A stretch of 64,000 bases of DNA from positions 1,302,001-1,366,000 of the forward strand of contig OZ244595.1 in assembly GCA_965218235.1 (NCBI GenBank), written 5' to 3'. This stretch comes from CADCWK01 sp965218235 (GTDB lineage: Bacteria > Chloroflexota > Chloroflexia > Thermomicrobiales > UBA6265). The translations under genes and the position numbers were made by a program. This document shows positions 16,397-24,355 of this stretch, in pieces (within the stretch, counting starts at the first letter, position 1; each line of letters begins with the position of its first letter). The notes under the pieces were generated by a model. The model saw nothing but the letters and a program-made list of their open reading frames with translations. It made no database searches and had not been told where the DNA came from.

Positions 16397-17686
16397 TCAG
16401 GCCGATTCGCTAGTCGCGTCTTGGAGCGGCCAGAGGCTCGACAGGCTGATGATCGCCCCGATGAAGAAGGCGATTGGGTACGAGTCGCCGGGCACGACGA
16501 GAGCGGCGAGGTCTGCCAGTGGACCGAACAGACCGGCCATCGCGCCGGCGCCGGCAGTGGCGATGTTCGCCAGCGCGTAGTACTGGGCTCCCTGACCGCT
16601 CGGGATGCTCTGGCTGATGAGCGCCCAGTTGACCGTCAGAAAGCTACCAGCGCCGACCGCGACCAGCACCCCGGCTCCGGCGACCACCGGCAGCGTCGGC
16701 GCGATGGCTACGCCAGCCAGCCCGGCTGACCCGAGAACGATGCTCACCCGCAGGACCGGCACCCGCCCGATCCGGTCCGACAGCCGCCCACCGATCAGCG
16801 CCGCGCCGATCCCGAGGACGATAGCCCCCGCCAGATAGAAGCCGGCGTCCTGAGTGAGATTGTCCAGACCAAACCGTTCCTCGAGGAAGTAGAGCAGGAA
16901 TCGCTGCAGGGAGTAGGCGCCGAGCAGGAACAGGAACTGGGCAATGACGGCCCGGGCGAATGGCGGGCTGTCCCGGAACGCTCGAACCGAGGAACTCACC
17001 AGGTTTCCCAGCATCGTCGGGATCGATTCCCGATCTCCGTCCCGCGCCTTCTCGTCCGGCTGAACCCTCGGCACCCAGCGCCGGCTCAGCACGGTCGTGA
17101 TGGCGAGGATCGCCGCCAGGAAGATCAGCGCGATGCCGATGCTGTCCGTCGCCTGGACGATCAGCTGTGTGCCGACGAGGCCGATGCCGATGCCGATGAC
17201 GTTGAGCGCGTTCTTCACCCCCGCGGCGAGCCCCTGACCATCCTTCGCCACGAGATCGGGGATCAGCGCCTGGAACGCGGCCTGGGCGACGTTGCTGGCC
17301 AGCTGCATCACGACGTAGGCGAGGAGCAACAGGATGAACTGCCCGGCCAGTCCGAACGCCAGCGTGCCAGCGAGCACGATCGCCGCGCCGCCGACGATGA
17401 ACGGCTGGCGCCGGTCGGGACGCCGGGAGCGGTCGCTGATGAACCCGGCGATGGGTTGGACGAGCGCGGCGCCGCCGATCCCGACCAGGCTGATGACGCC
17501 CAGTCCAGTGCCCTGCCGGCCGTCCGAGACGAGATCGCTGACCCGTTCGGGCAGGATGGTCGTGTTGAGCGTCGTCCAGAGTGCGGCGAGACCGATCCCG
17601 AACACGTTGATCCGCGCGGCGAACAGGATCGCCCGTTTGTTCGACCCCGAGAGCGCCCTGTGAACTGCCTGCATGGAGCGTCCCAT
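16397..17686 (-). CDS. MFS transporter (GPH/SLC45-like)
   Basis: About 429 residues from ATG 17686; an ATG at 17674 is also possible, and the longer open frame upstream is Arg/Pro-rich and spurious. Twelve hydrophobic segments are visible. The loop after helix 2 is GFISDRSRRPDRRQPFIVGG, the Asp-x-x-Arg-x-Arg pattern of the glycoside-pentoside and sucrose transporter group, and the second half repeats it as GGRLSDRIGRVPVLR. It is therefore a symporter-type MFS protein, perhaps for a sugar or glycoside. It lies 176 bases downstream of nuoN in the same direction and could be read through from that operon, but no functional link is visible. Confidence 0.82.
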   Translation of the reverse strand: MGRSMQAVHRALSGSNKRAILFAARINVFGIGLAALWTTLNTTILPERVSDLVSDGRQGTGLGVISLVGIGGAALVQPIAGFISDRSRRPDRRQPFIVGGAAIVLAGTLAFGLAGQFILLLLAYVVMQLASNVAQAAFQALIPDLVAKDGQGLAAGVKNALNVIGIGIGLVGTQLIVQATDSIGIALIFLAAILAITTVLSRRWVPRVQPDEKARDGDRESIPTMLGNLVSSSVRAFRDSPPFARAVIAQFLFLLGAYSLQRFLLYFLEERFGLDNLTQDAGFYLAGAIVLGIGAALIGGRLSDRIGRVPVLRVSIVLGSAGLAGVAIAPTLPVVAGAGVLVAVGAGSFLTVNWALISQSIPSGQGAQYYALANIATAGAGAMAGLFGPLADLAALVVPGDSYPIAFFIGAIISLSSLWPLQDATSESA

Positions 17687-17862
17687 CCGATCGTCGAGCC
17701 AGGGACCGGGACGGTGTCCGTTCCTCGGTCCGAGCCGACAGTCGCGGTGACCCTGGTCAGGGGGAAGGACGGGACGGATGGTGCCGGCCGAATCCGGCCA
17801 TGGGTGTCGGGCCGACCGGCGTGGTCCGGCTTCAGGTGGCTTCGGCTGGCCCGGTGCCAGGT

Positions 17863-19248
17863 TCAATTCGGGAGGGCACTGGTGATCGTCTGCGCGAAAA
17901 GACCAATCGCGAAGGTGGGGACGAGGGCGATTCCCCAGACCGGCGTCGCAGACCGCTCCCTCCGGGCCGCCAGTCCTGATGTCTGACCCTCTGCTGCCTG
18001 ATACATGGGTACCACGATCCGCAGATAGACGGCCAGCGACAGGACGCTATTCAGAATCGCGATGACCGCGAGCCAGGTGTACCCGGAGTCGACGGCGGCG
18101 CCGAAGAGCAGCAGCTTGCCAAGGAAACCCGCGGTCGGAGGGATGCCGACGAGCGAGAACAGGAAAAGCGCCATCGCCGCGCCGGCCCAGACGTGCCGGC
18201 GACCCAGACCCGAGAACGCGGTGAGATCCCGACCAGTGTCGCGAACGATTGTGAAGGCGCCGAGGTTCATCGCGGCGTAGGCGGCGGCGAAGACCACGAG
18301 CGACTGGATCGCCAGCTCGTCGCGTCCGATCGCGACGACGCCGAGCAGGAAATACCCGGACTGGGCGACCGACGAGTAGGCGAGTAGCCGGACGACACTG
18401 GTCTGGGCGAGGGCCGCGAAGTTGCCATAGGTCATGGAGACCATCGCGAGGACGGAGATGAGCAGACGCCAGTCGACGATCTCCGCCGGGAGGAACCGGA
18501 CGACGGTCGCGAGCGCGAAGATCGCCCCGACCTTGGGTACGATCGAGAGATAGGCCGCGACGGCGATGGGGCCGCCGTCGTAGGCGTCGGGCGCCCAGAA
18601 GTGGAACGGAACGATGGCCGCCTTGTACCCGAGCCCGACGAGGACGGCGACCAGTCCCACGCCGGCCGCGAGCGGTTTTCCGTCGAGCTGGCCCAGGTCC
18701 GCCAGGACGGTCGAGCCCGTCCCGCCGAACCAGAAGGTCAGACCGAAGACCATCACCGCGCTCGTGACGGAGCCGAAGACGAAGTATTTCATCGCGGCTT
18801 CGGTCGCTCTCCCGTCGCGTGGGTAGGCCACGAGCGCGAAGGAGCCGAGGCTGCTGAGCAGGGTTCCCAGGACGAGGAACATGACGTCGCCGGCGCCCGC
18901 CAGGGCGAGCGCGCCGACCGTCGTCAGCGAGAGCAGGCTGTGGACCGTCGCCTCGCGGTCCGAGCCACGAACATCCAGCCCCGCCAGTACCGAGATCAGC
19001 GCCGTCGTCGGAAGCAGGATGAGCTTGGCCCAGACGCTGAGGTCATCGACCCGGAACGTGCCCATGAAGATGGCCGTGTCCTCGCCCACCAGTGGCAGGG
19101 TCAGGACCGTGGCGAGCAGCAGCCCTGTGACGGTAATCGGCATCGCCCAGGTGTGGCGACGCAGCATGCCGGCGACGAGGGCCAGGACACCGGTGATGAC
19201 CGCGACGATTTCCGGCAGGAGGAGGCCGAGATCGGCCGCCATATCCAT
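17863..19248 (-). CDS. nuoN: Complex I-like subunit NuoN
   Basis: 461 residues from ATG 19248, preceded by AGGGG seven bases upstream; the long upstream frame is spurious. It is an antiporter-like subunit with about 14 membrane segments. The conserved pumping lysine lies in GLGYKAAIVPFHFWAPDAYDGGP, and the discontinuous helix follows in VAAYLSIVPKVGAI. Length fits the family (about 460-490). Last of eight genes in an unusual complex I-like operon; nuoM ends 14 bases upstream. In complex I it takes part in proton translocation in the membrane arm. Confidence 0.92.
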   Translation of the reverse strand: MDMAADLGLLLPEIVAVITGVLALVAGMLRRHTWAMPITVTGLLLATVLTLPLVGEDTAIFMGTFRVDDLSVWAKLILLPTTALISVLAGLDVRGSDREATVHSLLSLTTVGALALAGAGDVMFLVLGTLLSSLGSFALVAYPRDGRATEAAMKYFVFGSVTSAVMVFGLTFWFGGTGSTVLADLGQLDGKPLAAGVGLVAVLVGLGYKAAIVPFHFWAPDAYDGGPIAVAAYLSIVPKVGAIFALATVVRFLPAEIVDWRLLISVLAMVSMTYGNFAALAQTSVVRLLAYSSVAQSGYFLLGVVAIGRDELAIQSLVVFAAAYAAMNLGAFTIVRDTGRDLTAFSGLGRRHVWAGAAMALFLFSLVGIPPTAGFLGKLLLFGAAVDSGYTWLAVIAILNSVLSLAVYLRIVVPMYQAAEGQTSGLAARRERSATPVWGIALVPTFAIGLFAQTITSALPN

Positions 19249-19262
19249 CGTCATCCCCTCAT

Positions 19263-20729
19263 TCACGGCAGGATGACCTGCGTCGCCCGATCGATGAGAT
19301 CGAGCATCAGCCGCGGGACGACGCCGATCGCCACGGTAAGTACCACGAGCGGCACGATCGCCCAGGCTTCGGAGCGGGAGAGGTCGCGCATGTCCCGCCA
19401 CCTTGAGGTGACGGAGCCCAGGAAGACGGCCTGGATCGCCCGGAGGTAGAGCCCTGCCGTGATCACGATGCCAAGGACGACGACGGCCGCCAGGACGGGC
19501 CAGACATCGAATGCGCCGAGGAAGATCTGGAACTCGGCCGGAAAGTGGGCGAGGCCCGGGAGACCGAGCGACGCGAAGGCCGCCACGATGAACAGCCAGC
19601 CAAGCCACGGCGTGACGCGCAGCAGCCCGCCGAAGGCGCCCATCTCGCGGGTCTGCGCTCGCCGCTGGATCACGCCGACCAGCAGGAACAGCGCCCCGGT
19701 GACGATGCCGTGACTGACCATCTGCAGCACCGCGCCATCGAGGGCCAGCGCGCGGGTTGCGGGGTCGAGCGTGGCGGCGGCCGCGGCGGCGGCAACCACG
19801 ACATATCCCATGTGGTTAACGCTGGTGTACGCCACGAGCCGTTTCAGGTCCGTCTGCGCGAGGGCGACGAGCGCTCCGTAGAGGGCGGAGAAGGCGCCGA
19901 TGATCGCGACGATCAGCGCGGCACTCCGGAAGGCGTCGGGGGTCATCTGCAGCGCGAAGCGGATGAGCCCGTACGTGCCGAGTTTCAACAGGACACCGGC
20001 CAGGACCACGCTTCCGGCGGTCGGCGCCTCGACGTGGGCCGCCGGCAGCCAAGTATGGAACGGGAAGACCGGGGTCTTGACGGCGAAGGCGAGGAGCAGA
20101 GCGAGCAGGGTCAGTCCGGCGGCGACTCCCGAGAGCGGCGGTGCCTCGATGATGACGCGCATGTCGAAGGTGCGCGGGTCCGAGCCGAGGTAGAGGGCGA
20201 TGATGGCCAACAGGAGCGGCAGGCTGCCCAGCAACGTGTACAGGAAGAACGTCAGCGCGGCGCGCTGCCGGTCCTGATGGCCCCACCCCGCGATGATGAA
20301 GTACATCGCGACGAGCGTGACTTCCCAGAATGCGTAGAACAGCACCATGTCCAGCGCGACGAACACGCCTAGACAGGCCGACTCCAGGAGCAGGAACAGT
20401 GCGACGTAGGAGGACGCCCGGTCGGTGAGCGTTGCCGAGAAGACCAGGGATACGAGGAAGAGGAGGGTCGTCAGCAGCACGAGCGGCAGGCTGATGCCGT
20501 CGACGCCGACCCGGTAAGCCGCGCCGAGCGATGGGATCCAGCGCACCTCCTCGACCTGGCTGAAGCCGCCCCCCGCGCCGCGGGCCCAGATGGCCAGGGA
20601 CCCAAGGAAGGCCAGACCGGACGCGCCGATGCCGATCGCCTGCGCGACCCGCGCGCCGCGCGTGGGGAGACTGAGCAGCAGGATGGCGCCGAGCAGCGGG
20701 ATCAGAAGGGTGATGGTCAACAGTGGCAT
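19263..20729 (-). CDS. nuoM: Complex I-like subunit NuoM
   Basis: 488 residues with about 14 membrane segments. Hallmarks of the Mrp-type antiporter family are present: the essential Glu in FYAFWEVTLVAMYFIIAGWG, the lysine in AFAVKTPVFPFHTWLPAAHVEAPTAGSVVLAGVLLKLGTYG and the His-containing helix DLKRLVAYTSVNHMGYV. The subunit is complete and its charged residues intact, so proton translocation capacity seems preserved even though the operon lacks the NADH-oxidising arm. It starts 18 bases after the nuoL stop. Confidence 0.94.
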   Translation of the reverse strand: MPLLTITLLIPLLGAILLLSLPTRGARVAQAIGIGASGLAFLGSLAIWARGAGGGFSQVEEVRWIPSLGAAYRVGVDGISLPLVLLTTLLFLVSLVFSATLTDRASSYVALFLLLESACLGVFVALDMVLFYAFWEVTLVAMYFIIAGWGHQDRQRAALTFFLYTLLGSLPLLLAIIALYLGSDPRTFDMRVIIEAPPLSGVAAGLTLLALLLAFAVKTPVFPFHTWLPAAHVEAPTAGSVVLAGVLLKLGTYGLIRFALQMTPDAFRSAALIVAIIGAFSALYGALVALAQTDLKRLVAYTSVNHMGYVVVAAAAAAATLDPATRALALDGAVLQMVSHGIVTGALFLLVGVIQRRAQTREMGAFGGLLRVTPWLGWLFIVAAFASLGLPGLAHFPAEFQIFLGAFDVWPVLAAVVVLGIVITAGLYLRAIQAVFLGSVTSRWRDMRDLSRSEAWAIVPLVVLTVAIGVVPRLMLDLIDRATQVILP

Positions 20730-20747
20730 CGGTGGATCGTTCTCCGG

Positions 20748-22643
20748 TCAGAATATGAGGACGAGCAGCAGAACGATCGCCGCGCCCGCGACCGCGAGGA
20801 GGAGTTCCCGGTGGACCAGCCCCGTCTGGAGGCGTCGAGCCTGCAAGCTCAACCGCCTGGTCTGATGGACAAGGTCGGCGATCAGCCCATCCAGGCCCTG
20901 TTCATCGAGCACCCGGCTCGCCCGGGCCGTCCTCAGGGACGCCGATCCGACGCGGTTCACCCCCTCGTGAATCCGGCCGTCCAGGCTCCGGTTCGCCGAA
21001 GAAAATCCAAGGGCCAGGCGGCCGAGCCCCAGGACGCCCGCGTGGACGATGCGGTCGAGCCGGTCGCACCGGTCGGCCACCGCGAGCAGGGGACGGCCGA
21101 CCAGTCCGGCCACCCCGCCGTCCAGGCGGAACCCATCGAGCAGGGTCTGGCGGACGGAGTGGGGAAGACGTTCCACTGACAGATACCAGCCGGTGAGCAG
21201 CCCGAGGACCGCCGCCGTCAGACCGAGCAGCGTCGCAGCCAGACCCTCGGGCACGGGGACGCCAAGCAGGCTGTCGACGAGGGTCGCAGCGAACCCCAGG
21301 CTGGCGGCCAGCGCGGCGAGGACGCCCAGCCCCGTCCCCATCCAACGGCTACCGTGCGTATTGACGCCCATCGCGCCGGATGGTGCTCCGGCCGGCCGCC
21401 AGAGGAGCCGGATCGCCCGACCGATGTAGACGCCTGTCAGCGCCGCTCCGGCCACTGCGAGCGGAACGAGGAGCGGGGGGCGGGGTGAGTCGATCGCGGC
21501 GGCGATGATGCTGTCCTTCGACCAGAAGCCGGCCAGCGGTGGGACGCCGGCCAGTGCCAGCCCGGCCACGACGAGCGCGGCGAACGTCTTCCGCCGCACC
21601 CGACCGATTCCTCTCAGATCGGCGAGGGCCGTCGACTCCTGATCGTGCTGGAAGACGCCAGCGGCAAGGAACAGCGAGCTCTTCATCGCGGCATGGGTGA
21701 CGAGATGGAAGACGGCCGCCGGAACCGATCCGGCGCCGATTGCGATCAGCATCAGCCCGAGCTGGCTGGACGTCGACGCCGCCAGCAACCGTTTGAGATC
21801 GCGCTGGCCGAACGCGGTCAGCCCGGTCACGGTGGACGAGATGCCGCCGACGATGCCCACCGTCAGGAGCAGGCCAGGGGTCAGCAGCGGAACGGCCCGC
21901 GTCAGGAGCACGACGCCCGCGACCACCAGTGTCGCGGCGTGCAGGAGCGCCGAGACGGGGGTTGGCCCCACCATGGCGTCCATGAGCCAGCCGTGCAGCG
22001 GCGCCTGCGCCGACTTCCCGATGACCGCGACGAGAAACCCCAGGCCGGCGACGGTGGCGGGAAGTCCCGAGAGGTCGCCGGCTCCGGCGATCGCGGTCGA
22101 GCCGGTCGCCGTGATGACCGCGAAGATTCCGATATAGAGGCCCGCGTCGGCGGAGCGGGTCACAACGAACGCCCGCGTCGCCGCGGCCCCGATGCCGGGC
22201 CGCTCGAACCAGAACCCGATCAGCAGCCAGGAGGCGACGCCGATCAGCTCCCAGGCCGCCAGCAGCAGGATCCAGTCGCCCGCCAGGACGAGGACCTGCA
22301 TCGCGGCGACGAACAGGCTCATCCCGGCGAAGAAGCGGACCTGATCCCGCTCTCCGGCCATGTAGCCGACCGCGTAGACCAGGACGAAGGTGCTGACGAC
22401 GGCGACCGTGGCGCTGAACAGGGCACCCAGCGGATCGACGACGAGACGCAGGGGGATGTCCGGAAGCCCCGGCAGCGTCGCGGCGAATCGGTCGCCGCCG
22501 GCGACGCGGCTGAGGGTGACGAGGGCGGCGATCAGCGCCACGGCGGCTCCCGCCACGGCGAGCGCCGCCGGGCGTCGCCGGAGCGACAGCGTCATGATCG
22601 CCGCGACGAGTGGCGCCACGATGACGAGTGCGGCAATGCTCAC
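20748..22643 (-). CDS. nuoL: Complex I-like subunit NuoL
   Basis: 631 residues starting at GTG 22643. Key features are the Glu in LLAAWELIGVASWLLIGFWF, the lysine in VIGKSAQAPLHGWLMDAMVGPTPVSALLHAATLVVAG and DLKRLLAASTSSQLGLM. The C-terminal part after about residue 480 corresponds to the lateral amphipathic helix and the terminal anchor helix (AGAAIVLLLVLIF). It is slightly longer than many NuoL and begins seven bases after the nuoK stop. DabB-type NuoL relatives work with a DUF2309 partner, which is not present here, and the full nuo context favours NuoL proper. Confidence 0.93.
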   Translation of the reverse strand: MSIAALVIVAPLVAAIMTLSLRRRPAALAVAGAAVALIAALVTLSRVAGGDRFAATLPGLPDIPLRLVVDPLGALFSATVAVVSTFVLVYAVGYMAGERDQVRFFAGMSLFVAAMQVLVLAGDWILLLAAWELIGVASWLLIGFWFERPGIGAAATRAFVVTRSADAGLYIGIFAVITATGSTAIAGAGDLSGLPATVAGLGFLVAVIGKSAQAPLHGWLMDAMVGPTPVSALLHAATLVVAGVVLLTRAVPLLTPGLLLTVGIVGGISSTVTGLTAFGQRDLKRLLAASTSSQLGLMLIAIGAGSVPAAVFHLVTHAAMKSSLFLAAGVFQHDQESTALADLRGIGRVRRKTFAALVVAGLALAGVPPLAGFWSKDSIIAAAIDSPRPPLLVPLAVAGAALTGVYIGRAIRLLWRPAGAPSGAMGVNTHGSRWMGTGLGVLAALAASLGFAATLVDSLLGVPVPEGLAATLLGLTAAVLGLLTGWYLSVERLPHSVRQTLLDGFRLDGGVAGLVGRPLLAVADRCDRLDRIVHAGVLGLGRLALGFSSANRSLDGRIHEGVNRVGSASLRTARASRVLDEQGLDGLIADLVHQTRRLSLQARRLQTGLVHRELLLAVAGAAIVLLLVLIF

Positions 22644-22650
22644 GGGTGGG

Positions 22651-22959
22651 TCATCCCTTCAGCTCCGTCGCTTCTTCCATCTCGACGGACCCCCTGACGC
22701 GAAAACGCGCGGTGCCCAGTCCGAACCCGACGGCCGCCTCGACCGCCATGACCGTCATGACGATCAGCACGAACATCTGGCCCGCGAACGCATCGGGGTG
22801 GAGGAACCGCCAGAAGGCGACGAGGTTGACCATCGCGGCGCCGAGCATGAGTTCGACGCCCATCATGATCATCACCAGGTTGGTCTGGCTCAGGGCTCCG
22901 TACAGTCCGACTCCGAAGAGCGCGCCGCCGATGGTCAGGGCCAGAATCAGGGTAGTCAT
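22651..22959 (-). CDS. nuoK: Complex I-like subunit NuoK
   Basis: 102 residues, three membrane helices, the standard NuoK length. The two conserved membrane glutamates are present: NLVMIMMGVELMLGAAMVNLVAF and VIVMTVMAVEAAVGFGL. They belong to the proton-conducting central axis of complex I. The start overlaps the nuoJ stop by four bases (ATGA). Confidence 0.94.
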   Translation of the reverse strand: MTTLILALTIGGALFGVGLYGALSQTNLVMIMMGVELMLGAAMVNLVAFWRFLHPDAFAGQMFVLIVMTVMAVEAAVGFGLGTARFRVRGSVEMEEATELKG

Positions 22960-23459
22960 TGGTCTCCCCGTCGTGCGATCGCCGTGGCCATCGCGGCGAT
23001 CATCGCTACCAGGATCGTGACCCCGGCGGTCTCGAAGATCAGCATCGAGCGCTCCATGAGTTCCAAGCCGAGGAACCGAACCTGCTCGGTCGGGCTGGAG
23101 ACCGACGCGGAGATGGGACCCCAGTCGACCAGGAACGCCACCGCGATCCCGATCCCGGCGCCGGCGGCACCGGCCAGGTAGGCGGCCCGCTTCTGGTGCG
23201 TCATCTCCATCATGCCCAGCCCTCCAGGATCCATCATGAACATCACCATGAAGATCGCCATGATGCTCATCTCGGTCGCCATCATCAGTTGCAGGACGCC
23301 AAGGAACTCGGCTTCGAGGGCCAGGAAGAGCCCGCCGATCGCCGCCATCGACGCGAGCAGGGACAGGGCCGAGCGGACCATCGACCTGGTCCGGAACACC
23401 CGGATGCCGAACCAGACCGCGGCAACGCCGAACAGGCCAACGAATATGGTCTGGATCAT
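22956..23459 (-). CDS. nuoJ: Complex I-like subunit NuoJ, divergent third helix
   Basis: 167 residues from ATG 23459, which overlaps the nuoH stop (ATGA); an upstream ATG at 23474 is possible. Five membrane helices are visible. The first part (RSALSLLASMAAIGGLFLALEAEFLGVLQLMMATEMSIM) is in register with NuoJ, but the usual helix-3 motif with its Tyr-Ala-Gly-Ala bulge is replaced by MMATEMSIMAIFMVMFMM, unusually Met-rich with a buried Glu. That helix governs coupling in complex I, so the change fits a divergent complex. Confidence 0.88.
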   Translation of the reverse strand: MIQTIFVGLFGVAAVWFGIRVFRTRSMVRSALSLLASMAAIGGLFLALEAEFLGVLQLMMATEMSIMAIFMVMFMMDPGGLGMMEMTHQKRAAYLAGAAGAGIGIAVAFLVDWGPISASVSSPTEQVRFLGLELMERSMLIFETAGVTILVAMIAAMATAIARRGDQ

Positions 23460-24355
23460 CGGTCCACTATCCATAGCGTGATCCCGACCCAGAGGATGTT
23501 GATCAGGGCCAGCGGGATGCCGTACTTCCAGGCCCAGGCCAGCAGGTGCTCCGAGCGAAGGCGCGGGACGACGCGGCCCCCCGCGAGGATGACCGCCACG
23601 ACGGCGAGTGTCTTGGCGGCTGTCCAGACCCAGCCCGGCAGCCATGGTCCCAGCCAGCCGCCCAGGTAGAACACGACGATAGCGGTGGCCAGCGAGACGA
23701 TCAGGACGAGTCTCCCGAGGCGGAACACGGCCAGGCGCGCGCCGCTGTACTCGGCGGTGACTCCTCCGGCCAGCTCTCCGGGCGCGATCGGATGATCGAA
23801 CGGCGGGACGAAGCTGGCCGCCATGGCGGCCAGCCAGAACAGCACGAATCCAAGCGGCTGGGTGACGATGTTCCAGCTCCCGGCCTGCGACTCGACGATG
23901 GCGGAGGTCGAAAGGGACTCGGCCCGCATGACCGTTGTGGTGATTGGCATGACGATCAGCATCGAGTAGGCGACGAGCTGGCCGAGGAAGCGCCAGCCCG
24001 CCACCATCGCGTAGGCGCCGTTCGGCCCCCAGCCCGCCATCAGGAGCGCCACCATGACGTAGGCCCAGGCGGCGTTGACGAAGAGGGCGCCGGTCGCAAG
24101 GTCGATCAGGGTCACGCCGGTCGCGAACGGGAGGACGGCGGCCGCGGCGACGGATGCCACGAGCACCAGCGGCGGAGCGATCTCGAAGAGGAGCCGGTCC
24201 GGCTGGCGTGGCACCAGCGACTCCCTCCCCAGCAAGGCCACCCCCGCCCGGATCGGCTGGAGCGGCCGGAGCCTGCCCGTCGTCAGCCAGGCCTCGAGCA
24301 CCGCGACGAGCCAGGCGCCCGCCAGGAGGAACGCGACGAATCCCGGCGCGGTCAC
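23456..24355 (-). CDS. nuoH: Complex I-like subunit NuoH
   Basis: 299 residues from GTG 24355, overlapping the previous stop (GTGA). Family landmarks are AGWGPNGAYAMVAGWRFLGQLVAYSM and the cytoplasmic loop PPFDHPIAPGELAGGVTAEYSGARLAVFRLGR, which in complex I lines the quinone chamber. The loop keeps the Glu-Leu-x-x-Gly and Glu-Tyr residues but the usual PEAEAELVAGFHTEYSG has become shorter and less acidic. It is somewhat shorter than typical NuoH (about 320-350), mainly at the N-terminus. It anchors the peripheral NuoB/D-like protein encoded directly upstream. Confidence 0.92.
   Translation of the reverse strand: MTAPGFVAFLLAGAWLVAVLEAWLTTGRLRPLQPIRAGVALLGRESLVPRQPDRLLFEIAPPLVLVASVAAAAVLPFATGVTLIDLATGALFVNAAWAYVMVALLMAGWGPNGAYAMVAGWRFLGQLVAYSMLIVMPITTTVMRAESLSTSAIVESQAGSWNIVTQPLGFVLFWLAAMAASFVPPFDHPIAPGELAGGVTAEYSGARLAVFRLGRLVLIVSLATAIVVFYLGGWLGPWLPGWVWTAAKTLAVVAVILAGGRVVPRLRSEHLLAWAWKYGIPLALINILWVGITLWIVDR

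Noticed and set aside
20748..22643. NuoL as DabB of an inorganic-carbon (DAB) system
   Set aside because: No DUF2309 (DabA) gene adjacent, and the gene sits in a full membrane-arm nuo operon.
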